64,000 nt of DNA from Streptomyces sp. CG 926 (GTDB lineage Bacteria > Actinomycetota > Actinomycetes > Streptomycetales > Streptomycetaceae), in assembly GCF_003148825.1 (NCBI RefSeq), contig NZ_QGGZ01000015.1, positions 124,001 through 188,000 on the forward strand, in the 5' to 3' direction. A program made the translations under genes and the position numbers. Below are positions 17,952 to 26,061 of the stretch, in pieces. Within the stretch, counting starts at the first letter, position 1. Every line of letters begins with the position of its first letter. The notes beneath the pieces are model-generated. The model saw nothing but the letters and a program-made list of their open reading frames with translations. It was not told the origin of the DNA and did not search any database.

Positions 17952-18230
17952 TCAGGCGTGTCGGTGGGAGTGCCGGTTCCCGGTGACGAGGCGGTAGAGG
18001 GCCAGGAGGATGACGGAGCCGGCGATGGCGGCGATCCAGGTGGACAGGTCGAAGAAGCCGTCGATGGAGTCGACGCCGAAGAGGACCTTGCCGAGCCAGC
18101 CGCCGAGCAGGCCTCCCGCGATGCCGATGAGCATGGTGATGATGAGGCCGCCCGGGTCCTTGCCCGGCATGATCGCCTTGGCGATGAGGCCGGCCAGCAG
18201 CCCGATGAGGATCCAAGCGATGATGCCCAT
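17952..18230 (-). CDS. GlsB/YeaQ/YmgE family stress-response membrane protein
   Basis: 92-residue integral membrane protein of the GlsB/YeaQ/YmgE (transglycosylase-associated) family. It has three TM segments with the family's Gly-rich pattern: IIAWILIGLLAGLIAK, IITMLIGIAGGLLGGWLG and the last helix STWIAAIAGSVILLALY, ending in a His-rich tail (RHSHRHA). Members are small envelope-stress proteins of unclear mechanism, often in stress sigma regulons. AGGAG lies seven bases before ATG 18230. Confidence 0.92.
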   Translation of the reverse strand: MGIIAWILIGLLAGLIAKAIMPGKDPGGLIITMLIGIAGGLLGGWLGKVLFGVDSIDGFFDLSTWIAAIAGSVILLALYRLVTGNRHSHRHA

Positions 18231-18413
18231 GATGCGTCTCCTGCCGTGCGCCGTAAGGTCGGTGTCGAATGCGCTTCTGCGCGCTGCTCGCGATTCCAAA
18301 CGTAGGCAGTTCCGCACGGGCCGGGTGAGTCGACCCGGTCCGGCCCGGTCCGACCCGGCCGTGACCGGCCCGGAGCGACGCATGAAATCGGGGTTTCGGC
18401 GCAGGCGCGGCGT

Positions 18414-19409
18414 ATGGAATGCGTGGTGTACGAAGAGCGGTCGGGCCGATCGGAAACGGTCGAGTGCGGCCTGGACGACGAGGCGTGCCGACTGGTGCTG
18501 AAGCGGTTGCGCGGGCTGGGCGAAGACGAATTCGGTTGGGTGCGACTGGTCGATCCGACCGAGGCGGAGTTCGTGCAGCTGGCCGCGGAGTTGGGCCTGC
18601 ACCCCCTGGCGGTCGAGGACGCCGTTCAGGCGCGCCAGCGACCGAAGAGGGAGCGCTTCGGCGACGTCCTGGCCGTCGCGTTGAAGACCCTCTGGTACGT
18701 CGAAGAGGAAGCGGCGGTGGAAACCGGCGAGTTGATGGTCTTTGTCGGGCCCCGCTATGTCCTCACCGTCCGTCATGGCGAGGTGGATCCGGTCGCCGAG
18801 GCGGCCCGACGCCTGGATGCCGACCCGTCGATGCTGCGCTTCGGCCCCCTCTCGGTTCTGCACGCCGTCCTGGACGTCGTCGTCGACGCCTACAGCGGGG
18901 CCGCCGAGACGGTGCGCGCCGCGCTCAACGGGCTGGAGGACCGCGTCTTCTCCTCCTCCCGCGTCGACCACACCGAGGACATCTACTCCCTGAAACGAGA
19001 GGTCCGCGAGTTCCGGGATGCCGTCCAGCCGCTGGTTCCCGTCCTGCCCGGCCTGCTGAGCGGCCTGGCCGAGCAGGAGCGTCCGGCAAAGGTCCTGCCC
19101 TACTTCCGCGACGTGTCCGACCACCTGCACCGCACCGACACCGAGGTGCGGACGCTCGACGAACTGCTCAACTCGGTACTCGACGCCCAGCAGGCCCGGG
19201 TGGGCACCTGGCAGAACGACGACATGCGGCGCATTTCCGCCTGGGCTGCCATCTTCGCGGTCCCCACCATGGTCGCCGGCGTGTACGGGATGAACTTCGA
19301 GCACATGCCGGAGCTCGGCTGGAGCTTCGGCTATCCACTCGCCGTCGGCCTCATGGTGGTGGCGTCAGGCCTTCTCCACCGCGCCTTCCGTCGCAACGGC
19401 TGGCTCTAG
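18414..19409 (+). CDS. corA: CorA family magnesium/divalent cation transporter
   Basis: 331-residue CorA-type channel. The N-terminal alpha/beta domain (about 1-240) has the family's DVLAVALKTLWYVEE and FVGPRYVLTVRHG segments. Two C-terminal TM helices follow. The signature YGMNFEHMPE is at the end of TM1, with GMN forming the selectivity filter. The very short cytoplasmic tail (RRNGWL) is usual for the family. It should assemble as a pentamer and carry Mg2+ or Co2+ inward. It stands alone and ends at a 24-bp-stem terminator. Confidence 0.96.
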   Translation: MECVVYEERSGRSETVECGLDDEACRLVLKRLRGLGEDEFGWVRLVDPTEAEFVQLAAELGLHPLAVEDAVQARQRPKRERFGDVLAVALKTLWYVEEEAAVETGELMVFVGPRYVLTVRHGEVDPVAEAARRLDADPSMLRFGPLSVLHAVLDVVVDAYSGAAETVRAALNGLEDRVFSSSRVDHTEDIYSLKREVREFRDAVQPLVPVLPGLLSGLAEQERPAKVLPYFRDVSDHLHRTDTEVRTLDELLNSVLDAQQARVGTWQNDDMRRISAWAAIFAVPTMVAGVYGMNFEHMPELGWSFGYPLAVGLMVVASGLLHRAFRRNGWL

Positions 19410-19447
19410 AAGGCCGGACGCGGGAGCGGCCGCAGGCCTGATCGGCC

Positions 19448-19500
19448 CGCATGACGTCGGTCCCGACACCCGGGCGGGGTGTCGGGACCGACGTCATGCG
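19448..19500. terminator. Bidirectional terminator, 24-bp perfect stem
   Basis: Arms at 19448-19471 and 19477-19500 are exact reverse complements with a five-base loop (GGGCG). It lies between corA and the convergent PRC-barrel gene and ends 11 bases before that gene's stop. Confidence 0.88.
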
Positions 19501-19511
19501 AGGCGGCGCGA

Positions 19512-19880
19512 TCAGGCGAGGGGGCCGCCGAAGGGGCCGCCGATGCCGTAGTACGTGCCCAGCTCCGAGCGGTAACCGGGATCCCCGAGATGCTTGTCCC
19601 GGTGGAACTCGGGTGCGTCCTTGATCTGTTCCTTCGTGCGGTCCACGAAGAGCTTCCGCTCCTCCGGGTCGATCCTGACGACCGTGTCGGCCGGCAGCAG
19701 GACCTCCTTGCCGAAGATCCACACACCGGTGTCGACCACCAGGTAGGCGTCACCGACCTCGTCGGAGTGCTTGTCGACCTTGCCGATGGTCCCGTCGGTC
19801 GCCTCGACCTTGTAACCGGTCAGGTCCGTACCGGCCAGGTGGCCCGCGGTCGGCCGGTAGCTCCACACATGTTCAGTCAC
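19512..19880 (-). CDS. PRC-barrel domain protein, copy 1
   Basis: 122-residue protein with a PRC-barrel beta-domain (LTGYKVEATDGTIGKVDK, YLVVDTGVWIFGKEVLLP) and a C-terminal acidic/aromatic tail. PRC barrels occur in RimM, photosynthetic reaction centre H subunit and many small stress proteins; the role here is unknown. The GTG at 19880 has GAGGAG about nine bases upstream; an in-frame TTG at 19901 would contain that site and is less likely. A close paralogue lies at 20429-20794 in the same orientation. Confidence 0.88.
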   Translation of the reverse strand: MTEHVWSYRPTAGHLAGTDLTGYKVEATDGTIGKVDKHSDEVGDAYLVVDTGVWIFGKEVLLPADTVVRIDPEERKLFVDRTKEQIKDAPEFHRDKHLGDPGYRSELGTYYGIGGPFGGPLA

Positions 19881-20134
19881 GCGTAACAACTCCTCGGTCA
19901 ACGGGGGACGACGGAGAAGGGATTCACCGTCGGTCCTCCTTGTTCCGTACGTCGTGCGCGGCGGTTCCTGCGTGCCGCACGGACGTCGCCTGCCCCGCTT
20001 CCCCTCCCTTACACACCCCGTCCGACGCGAGACGAACGTCGCTCTCCGTAGTCGAAATAGTGCGAGATGTGACGAGATGTGTCAGCTTGATGGAGGAGGA
20101 ATTCCTACCTCCCCCTCACTAAGGAGTTGCCGTC

Positions 20135-20323
20135 ATGGGCGGTATGCAGGACAAGCGTCAGGAGCCTGGCAAGGGTCGCGAGGAGCAGCAGCGTCCGCAG
20201 CGTCCCGGCCAGAACCCGGCACACTCCGAGCCCGGCCGGCCGTCCCGTCAGCCGGGCCGCGAGGAGACGCGTCGTCGCGAGGAAGGCCTCCCGCGCGAAG
20301 AGGGCCTGCGCGACGACATGTGA
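20135..20323 (+). CDS. Small hydrophilic, disordered protein
   Basis: 62-residue protein composed almost only of Arg, Glu, Gln, Pro and Gly, with no hydrophobic core (MGGMQDKRQEPGKGREEQQ at the start, a repeated REEGL-type segment near the end: RREEGLPREEGLRDD). AAGGAG eight bases before the ATG and a terminator right after it support a real gene. It looks like a small stress-type intrinsically disordered protein. It lies between two PRC-barrel paralogues transcribed the other way. Direct repeats of CGAGATGTG occur in its upstream region (about 20062-20085). Confidence 0.75.
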   Translation: MGGMQDKRQEPGKGREEQQRPQRPGQNPAHSEPGRPSRQPGREETRRREEGLPREEGLRDDM

Positions 20324-20346
20324 CCTGAGCACCACCCCACACACGC

Positions 20347-20386
20347 AGAGCCCGGCCGGAGCCCGTAGTCACCCCGGCCGGGCTCT
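20347..20386. terminator. Bidirectional terminator hairpin
   Basis: AGAGCCCGGCCGG (20347-20359) pairs perfectly with CCGGCCGGGCTCT (20374-20386) around a 14-base loop. It separates the convergent disordered-protein gene and the second PRC-barrel gene. Confidence 0.75.
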
Positions 20387-20428
20387 GTCAGGTCGTCAGC
20401 TCCCTGACGGCGCCGGGCCGGTATCCGG

Positions 20429-20794
20429 TCAGGCGGGCGGGACGCCGAACGGCATGCCGGAGAGGTAATGCGTGACCAGGGACTCGCGATGGCCCGCGTC
20501 TCCCAGGTGCTCGCCCCGGTGGAATTCCGGAGCGGCCTTGATCCGTTCCTTGGAGCGGTCCACGTGGACCACCGCCGCCGTATGGTCGATACGGGTCACC
20601 AGGCCGGCCGGCAGCAGGACCTCCTTGCCGAGGATCCACACACCGGTATCGACGACCAGATAGGCGTCGGTGACTTCGTCGGAGTGCTTGTCGACCTTGC
20701 CGATGCTGCCGTCGAGCGCCTCGACCCGGTATCCGGTGAGATCGGCCGCCAGGTAGTCGACATCGACGCGGTAGGCCCAGATGTTCTCCGTCAT
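20429..20794 (-). CDS. PRC-barrel domain protein, copy 2
   Basis: 121-residue paralogue of the protein at 19512-19880. The two share long near-identical stretches (GKVDKHSDEV, DAYLVVDTGVWI, GKEVLLP, APEFHR, HLGD), so this is a local duplication. The barrel spans residues about 15-80; the tail ends in MPFGVPPA. AAGGAG lies eight bases before ATG 20794. The copies differ mainly at the N-terminal segment and in the strand before the tail, which could reflect different partners. Confidence 0.88.
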   Translation of the reverse strand: MTENIWAYRVDVDYLAADLTGYRVEALDGSIGKVDKHSDEVTDAYLVVDTGVWILGKEVLLPAGLVTRIDHTAAVVHVDRSKERIKAAPEFHRGEHLGDAGHRESLVTHYLSGMPFGVPPA

Positions 20795-20999
20795 CGGAAC
20801 AACTCCTTCGATCGCAACGCTGGCACCTCCGCCCCGTCGTCCCCGAGCACGGAGGATCCCTTCGAGGACGCGCCTGCCCGCCGGCCCGTGCTTCACGCCC
20901 CGCCCGGGAGCCCGGACGTCCTGTCCAGGCCGTAATCCCCTCGTCGGTCGTCTCCGAATTCGTTTGCTGCCGGCGCATGGTCTGCGCCGATACTGCGGC

Positions 21000-21443
21000 A
21001 TGAGCAGAATCGCGCAGGTCATCGTGTTGGCGCCGCATGCGGACGAGGTCATGGAACCGCTGACTCGGTGGGACGACTCGCGCAGCTGGCAGGGCTGCTT
21101 CAAGGCGCTCGGCTTGTTCGCTGGTGGATGGGTGATCGAGTTCGAGCGGATGCGCCCCCGGTCCGGGTTGCTTCGGCATCTGGAGTCCCTGGCATGGCCG
21201 CACCCGGAGAGCGTGCAGGTGCTCATCCACGACGAGGAGGACGACTGCTTCGGGCTGTGGATGATGAGGGAGGGCGTCCTGACGGAGGTTCCGCTCCCCG
21301 GCCACAGGCGTTTCTATACTGCCGCGCCGGACACGGATGAGTTCCCACCCGAGCCGGGCCTGCTGTGGCGGCCGGAGACGGCAGCGAGCACCAATCCAAG
21401 CTGGATCTTTACGTCGCGCCAGGACCGGCGTCCTGCGTGGTAA
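21000..21443 (+). CDS. Conserved hypothetical protein
   Basis: 147-residue soluble protein, rich in Trp and acidic residues (HDEEDDCFGLWMMREG), with no motif I recognise. ATG 21000 lacks a clear Shine-Dalgarno sequence. GATACT at 20989-20994 and TTGCTG at 20964-20969 (19-base spacing) would place the transcription start at or next to the ATG, so a leaderless mRNA is possible. The frame is open further upstream but without a good start. Confidence 0.65.
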   Translation: MSRIAQVIVLAPHADEVMEPLTRWDDSRSWQGCFKALGLFAGGWVIEFERMRPRSGLLRHLESLAWPHPESVQVLIHDEEDDCFGLWMMREGVLTEVPLPGHRRFYTAAPDTDEFPPEPGLLWRPETAASTNPSWIFTSRQDRRPAW

Positions 21444-21446
21444 AGC

Positions 21447-21551
21447 TCACCAGTCGAAGCAATGCCGCTGACCCTGTTCGTACCACTGCCGACGCCATCG
21501 CTCCACCGACCTCTCGCTCACCCGCAACACGGTGGCGATCGGCCTTCGGAT
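21447..21551 (-). pseudogene. Remnant of an IS630-type transposase helix-turn-helix
   Basis: A 34-codon open stretch, bounded by stop codons on both sides, reads PIATVLRVSERSVERWRRQW on the minus strand. This is the typical N-terminal helix-turn-helix of IS630-family transposases. No catalytic DDE part, terminal repeats or longer frame is present, so only a fragment remains. It directly follows the hypothetical gene ending at 21443. Short length makes the identification tentative. Confidence 0.5.
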
Positions 21552-21609
21552 TCAGTAAGCGTGCGCTCCGACCGTTTACGACGCCGGGGACGGGCCATAA
21601 GCGGTTCGA

Positions 21610-21644
21610 CGGGAGTCCGCGACGGTGAGCGGCGCGGACTCCCG
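21610..21644. terminator. Hairpin downstream of the GAF-PP2C gene
   Basis: CGGGAGTCCGCG (21610-21621) and CGCGGACTCCCG (21633-21644) form a perfect 12-bp stem with an 11-base loop. It is about 115 bases beyond the stop of the minus-strand phosphatase gene and is its likely terminator. The rest of 21552-21759 shows no gene. Confidence 0.6.
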
Positions 21645-21759
21645 AGCGGGCCCGAGCCGCGTGATGGCATCCCCCCCCGCCATCATGCGGCCGGGGCTCC
21701 GCACCCGGGCGCGCCGCGCGATGAACGCGAACGCCCTGCGTTTTGGCGGCGCCGTCACA

Positions 21760-23472
21760 TCAGACGGCTGGAATGCGCAAGGCCAGCAGGACCGTGTCGT
21801 CCTCGGGCTCGGTCGTCCCCACCGTGTCCAGGAGGGACCGCAGCAGCGTCTCCAGCGGCAGCTCCTGCGACGTCGCGGTGGCGAGTCGACGGACGAGGCG
21901 GTCGATGTTCTCCTCGATGTCACGGCCCCGCTGCTCGACGAGTCCGTCGGTGTACAGCAGCAGCGTGCTCCCCGGGTCCAGGACGCGGCTGTCGCACGTG
22001 CGCGGGCCGCAGGGCAGCGCCGGATGCAGCAGCAGGTCGTGCGGTGCCAGATGGTCGACCGCGCCGTCGGGGGTGGCGAGGAGCGGGGGCATATGGCCTG
22101 CGTTGCTCCACTTCATGTGCCATCGGCCGCCGGGCGCGGGCCGGAGATGGACATGGAGGACGGTGCCGCTCGCCGGGAGGTCCAGGCGCCGGCAGGACAG
22201 CTCCAGGGCGCTGAGAGCCTTCTCCGGGCCCTCTCCCGGGTGGTCGTGGTCCGCCTGCCGCAGCATGCTCCGCACCTGCCCCATCAACGAGGCCGCCCGC
22301 GTGTCGTGGCCGGTGATGTCGCCCACGGTGACGGCCAGGGCGCCCATGTCGCCCGTGCCGTCGGCGCCGGGCAGGGGGTAGGCGTCGTACCAGTCGCCCC
22401 CGACCATGTCGTCCCGCGCGGCAGGCCGGTACAGGGCCGCCAGTTCCAGGCCCGGCACGGAGGGGAGGTCGGTGAGCATCGCCTCCTGGAGCTGGCGCGC
22501 GACGCCGACGCGGTCGTCGAGGTGGAGGGCGCGTTCGACGGCCTGCGCGGTGTAACCGGCGAGCGTGGTCAGTACGGCCCGTGCGGCCGTGTCGATGGCG
22601 TACGGGTCGGCCCACCCCAGGACGAGCGTGCCGAGGACGCCGCGCGTGCCGCGCAGGGGTAGGCAGACGGCGGTGCGCAGGCCCAAGGAGTCGAATCCGG
22701 CGACGGCCTCCGGACCGTAGCCGGAGGTGATCTCGGACCGGTCGTCCACCACGACCACTCGGTTCTCGCGGACGGCCCGCGCGCTCGGCCAGTTCGAGTC
22801 GAGGGCGTACGACTCGGGGACCGTCTCGAAGGGCTGGGCACTGCCGATCGGGTCCGCGATGCGGTGCAGCGCCCCTCGGCTCAACAGGACCAGGCCGATG
22901 TAGGAAGGCTCGAGGTCGCCGCTGACCAGGTCGGAGACCCGACGGCGTACGTCGTCGAGGCCGCTGGTGTCGGCCAGGTCCTCGGCGGCCCGCAGCAGCA
23001 GCTGGGAACGGTCCAACAGGGTGTGCATGCGCGCGGCCGCTCCCTCGGCCGCCTCGGCCGCCTCCTGCGCCGCCACCTGGGACCGGCGTACGCTCTCGGT
23101 GCGCTCGCGCATCCGGATCTGGGCACTGCAGGCGGCGGCGAGGTCCGACAGGTCCCGTACCTCGTCCGCGTTCCACGAGCGAGCCTCGTGGTCCACCACG
23201 GCCAGGAGGCCCAGCAGCTCTCCGGAGCTGCCCGCGAGCGGAACGCCGGCGAAGGCGAACCCGGGTTCGCTCCCCGCGTGCCCGAGGAACAGCGGCCGTC
23301 CGAGTTCCGCCACGCGCCGGCAGCACTCCAGAACGTCCGGTGCGACGGGAGCCTCGGCCGGCCAGCACTCGGGAGCCGCGCCCGCGGACTCCCCGGCCCC
23401 GGACGGCACCAGCCACACGAGCCCCTGGGGTGCGGCCAGCAGACGTGCGGCCAGCCGGGCGAACCGGTTCAA
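21760..23472 (-). CDS. GAF-domain PP2C (SpoIIE) phosphatase
   Basis: 570-residue soluble switch phosphatase. Residues about 1-150 are a GAF-like sensor (GFAFAGVPLAGSSGELLGLL), followed by a coiled coil rich in Ala/Glu. A second GAF is at about 190-335 (TAVCLPLRGTRGVLGTLVLG). The PP2C domain is at about 350-570, with GGDWYDAYPLPG, VGDITGHDTRAASLMG, NAGHMPPLL, YTDGLVEQRG and EDDTVLLALRI. The TTG at 23472 has AAGGAGGGGG upstream, which decides the start over the longer open frame. It is divergent from the molybdoenzyme gene at 23671. Substrate antagonist unknown. Confidence 0.9.
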   Translation of the reverse strand: MNRFARLAARLLAAPQGLVWLVPSGAGESAGAAPECWPAEAPVAPDVLECCRRVAELGRPLFLGHAGSEPGFAFAGVPLAGSSGELLGLLAVVDHEARSWNADEVRDLSDLAAACSAQIRMRERTESVRRSQVAAQEAAEAAEGAAARMHTLLDRSQLLLRAAEDLADTSGLDDVRRRVSDLVSGDLEPSYIGLVLLSRGALHRIADPIGSAQPFETVPESYALDSNWPSARAVRENRVVVVDDRSEITSGYGPEAVAGFDSLGLRTAVCLPLRGTRGVLGTLVLGWADPYAIDTAARAVLTTLAGYTAQAVERALHLDDRVGVARQLQEAMLTDLPSVPGLELAALYRPAARDDMVGGDWYDAYPLPGADGTGDMGALAVTVGDITGHDTRAASLMGQVRSMLRQADHDHPGEGPEKALSALELSCRRLDLPASGTVLHVHLRPAPGGRWHMKWSNAGHMPPLLATPDGAVDHLAPHDLLLHPALPCGPRTCDSRVLDPGSTLLLYTDGLVEQRGRDIEENIDRLVRRLATATSQELPLETLLRSLLDTVGTTEPEDDTVLLALRIPAV

Positions 23473-23670
23473 GACCCCCTCCTTTCCGGGACCCGCCTGG
23501 GCCCGGGAGCACCCCCATTTTATCGTCGTGCACCCGTTGCGGGCCTTCCTGACGAGCCCACGCGCTACGGATCGGCAGGGCGTGTCACAGGAGCGGTCGG
23601 CCTCGGGGTACGGCATGTTCTCCTCAGCGGAGTGTGTCCGTTCACAGCCTGTATGTGCGGAGGTGTCCCG

Positions 23671-24975
23671 GTGGGCGCGACTGAGGGCGAGCGGACTGAG
23701 CCTCCCGGGCCGCCGCCGGGGCCGTCTCCCGGGCCGCCGCCGGGGCCGACGCGGCCGGAGTTCTGGCGCAGTCCGCTGCGGGGGCCGTGGCTGACCGCCG
23801 TGTTCGGGCTCGTCCTGCTGGTCGGGATCACGCTGCTGTTCGTCACCGGCCTGCTGTCGTACGCCGCGTACAACCCGGACCTGGCGCGGATCAATGACCA
23901 GACGCCGGACAAGGGGTGGCTCGGCTTCTATCTGTTCTCCTGGCCGACCTCGCCGTACTGGCTCTACCGGCTCACACAGGGCGTGCACGTGGTTCTGGGC
24001 ATCGTGCTCGTGCCGGTGCTGCTGGCGAAGCTGTGGTCGGTCATCCCCAAGCTGTTCGAATGGCCACCCGTGCGCTCCGTCAGCCACGGCATCGAGCGTC
24101 TGTCCCTGCTCCTGCTGGTGGGCGGCGCCGGCTTCGAGTTCGTCACCGGCATCCTCAACGTGCAGCTGCACTACATCTTCCCGGGCTCCTTCTACGTCCT
24201 GCACTTCTACGGGGCATGGGTGTTCATCGGAGCCTTCGTCGTGCACGTGGCCTTCCGACTGCCGCGCGCACTGCGCGCCGTACGAGCCGGGCCGGCGCAG
24301 CCGCAGGCCGGTACGCAAGAGGCTGCCGGGCTGGTGTCGCCCCGGCCGGCGCCGCCGACCATCTCCCGCCGCGGCGCCCTGGGCCTGGTCGGGTTCGGCT
24401 CCCTGGCGCTGCTCGTGGTGACGGCCGGGCAGAGCGTGGGCGGCTGGTGGCGCCGGACGGCGTTGCTCGCCCCGCACGGCCAGGACCCCGGCTCCGGGCC
24501 GAACGGCTTCCAGATCAACAAGACCGCGGCATCCGTCGGTATCCGGCCGAGCGATGTCGGCCCCGCCTGGCGGCTGACCGTACGAGGGTCGGGCCGCCAG
24601 GTCGTCCTCACCCGCGCCGAGTTGCTGGCCATGGAACAGCACGAGGCGGCCCTGCCCATCGCGTGCGTGGAGGGCTGGTCGACCCCCGACCAACTGTGGA
24701 GCGGCGTACGGCTCACCGACCTGGCCGCCCTCGTCGGACGGGGTACGGACACCCCGCAGGCCCTGGTGGAATCGGTGCAGCGGGGCGGGTCGTTCAGTTC
24801 GGTCGTCCTGCGGGACAACCAGGTGCGTGACCACCGCTCGCTGCTGGCCGTACGCGTCAACGGGGCGGTCCTCTCGCCCGACCACGGCTACCCGGCCCGC
24901 GTGATCGTCCCCGGCGCGCCCGGCGTCCACAACACCAAGTGGGTCACCCGCGTCACCTTCGGAGAGGCGACGTGA
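23671..24975 (+). CDS. Membrane cytochrome b561-like domain fused to a sulfite-oxidase-fold molybdoenzyme
   Basis: 434-residue two-part protein. After a Pro-rich N-terminus, about four TM helices (about residues 35-210) carry several His residues suited to bind b-type haem (TQGVHVVLG, VSHGIERL, VLHFYGAWVF, VVHVAFR). A twin-arginine motif, ISRRGALGLVGF, then precedes a Moco-binding sulfite-oxidase-type domain containing IACVEGWST, whose Cys is the expected molybdenum ligand, and a C-terminal NTKWVTRVTF. It probably moves electrons between the quinone pool and an extracytoplasmic substrate. GTG 23671 has GGAGG seven bases upstream. It is coupled to the next gene by GTGA. Confidence 0.9.
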   Translation: MGATEGERTEPPGPPPGPSPGPPPGPTRPEFWRSPLRGPWLTAVFGLVLLVGITLLFVTGLLSYAAYNPDLARINDQTPDKGWLGFYLFSWPTSPYWLYRLTQGVHVVLGIVLVPVLLAKLWSVIPKLFEWPPVRSVSHGIERLSLLLLVGGAGFEFVTGILNVQLHYIFPGSFYVLHFYGAWVFIGAFVVHVAFRLPRALRAVRAGPAQPQAGTQEAAGLVSPRPAPPTISRRGALGLVGFGSLALLVVTAGQSVGGWWRRTALLAPHGQDPGSGPNGFQINKTAASVGIRPSDVGPAWRLTVRGSGRQVVLTRAELLAMEQHEAALPIACVEGWSTPDQLWSGVRLTDLAALVGRGTDTPQALVESVQRGGSFSSVVLRDNQVRDHRSLLAVRVNGAVLSPDHGYPARVIVPGAPGVHNTKWVTRVTFGEAT

Positions 24976-25520
24976 GCGGCGCGCCGGCGTTCCGACGGCG
25001 TTACGGAGCCTCCCCGCTCCACCTGGTCCTCGTACTGGCCTCCTTCGCCCTCGCCGCCTACGCCGGTGTACGACTGCTGCGGGGCGACACCATGGGCGTG
25101 GCCCTGTGGTTCGTCGGGGCGGCACTGCTCCACGATCTCGTACTGCTGCCCCTGTACTCGCTGACCGACCGGGCCGCGCAGTTCCTGTTCGAGGGGAGGG
25201 CGGACCCGGGGCAGGGGGCGCCGAGGCCGAGCGTCAACTACGTGCGGGTACCGGCCTTCGTCTCGGGCCTTCTGCTGCTGGTCTGGTGGCCGCTCGTCCT
25301 GCGCCGGGTCGACCACTACACGGCGGCCACCGCACTTCCGGCCGATGTCTTCCTGGGGCGCTGGCTGCTGATCACCGCCGCCCTCTTCGCCGCCTCGGCG
25401 GCGACCCTCCTGATCCGCTGGTGGCGGGCGTCGGGGCCACGCCGACGGGCGGCTCGACAGCAGCGGCGAGCGGTACGACGTCAGCGGCGAGCACGCGACG
25501 CCGCGAACGACACGCCTTAG
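24972..25520 (+). CDS. Hypothetical membrane protein coupled to the b561-molybdoenzyme
   Basis: 182-residue membrane protein with four predicted TM segments (HLVLVLASFALAAYAG, VALWFVGAALLHDLVLL, VPAFVSGLLLLVWWPLVL, LLITAALFAASAATLLI) and a strongly basic C-terminal tail of Arg/Gln/Ala. The GTG start overlaps the upstream stop as GTGA, so it is likely a partner or assembly factor of that enzyme. No motif identifies it. Confidence 0.8.
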   Translation: MSGAPAFRRRYGASPLHLVLVLASFALAAYAGVRLLRGDTMGVALWFVGAALLHDLVLLPLYSLTDRAAQFLFEGRADPGQGAPRPSVNYVRVPAFVSGLLLLVWWPLVLRRVDHYTAATALPADVFLGRWLLITAALFAASAATLLIRWWRASGPRRRAARQQRRAVRRQRRARDAANDTP

Positions 25521-25708
25521 CCCGGCAGTCCATCTTCGGCGCCGGCCGTGCGGCCGAACGGCGGCAGAGGTCATCCCTTCGGGGGAACACCGCTCGGGAG
25601 GCCAAGCCGGGACCCGGCCCGACGACGAATGGGGCGTGCGGGCCGGTCACCGGGCCGCACGGCACCTCCGCACCGGGGGAGCCGCGTACCGATCAAGGAG
25701 ATCTCGCC

Positions 25709-25948
25709 ATGTCACGTGTTCTGAAGAACGCAGCCCTCGTCCTGGCCGCCGGGGCCGTCGTGGTCGGCGGTGCGTCGATGGCTTCGGCGGACGCCGGGGC
25801 CCAGGGCGCTGCCATCGGGTCGCCGGGTGTGCTGTCGGGCAACCTGATCCAGGTCCCGATCCACATTCCGGTCAACGCGTGCGGGAACACCGTCAGCGTC
25901 ATCGGGCTGCTCAACCCGTCCTTCGGCAACACCTGCGTCAACGCCTGA
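25709..25948 (+). CDS. Short chaplin (hydrophobic aerial-hyphae surface protein)
   Basis: 79-residue secreted protein. Residues 1 to about 28 are a signal peptide (NAALVLAAGAVVVGGASM, ASA-like cleavage). The mature part is one chaplin domain (GSPGVLSGNLIQVPIHIPVN, then VIGLLNPSFGNTC) with the two conserved Cys that form a disulfide, as in ChpD, F, G and H and unlike ChpE. Chaplins assemble into amyloid-like fibrils that let aerial hyphae break the water surface. AAGGAG precedes the ATG by eight bases. It has its own tandem terminator and sits between two sulfite-oxidase-type genes. Confidence 0.96.
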   Translation: MSRVLKNAALVLAAGAVVVGGASMASADAGAQGAAIGSPGVLSGNLIQVPIHIPVNACGNTVSVIGLLNPSFGNTCVNA

Positions 25949-25958
25949 CCCGCACCGA

Positions 25959-26003
25959 CCCGAAGGCCGGTCCTCGCTTGTCGGCGGAGGACCGGCCTTC
26001 GGG
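25959..26003 (+). terminator. First terminator after the chaplin gene, 17-bp stem
   Basis: Arms at 25959-25975 and 25987-26003 are perfect complements with an 11-base loop, starting ten bases after the chaplin stop. Confidence 0.8.
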
Positions 26004-26034
26004 CCGTGCTGACAGGACTCCCACGTCAGCACGG
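26004..26034 (+). terminator. Second, tandem hairpin after the chaplin gene
   Basis: CCGTGCTGAC (26004-26013) pairs with GTCAGCACGG (26025-26034), loop 11 bases. It abuts the first hairpin, so this highly expressed surface-protein gene seems to be double-terminated. Confidence 0.65.
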
Positions 26035-26061
26035 CAACCGATCTTCACTTGATCGGATGAC

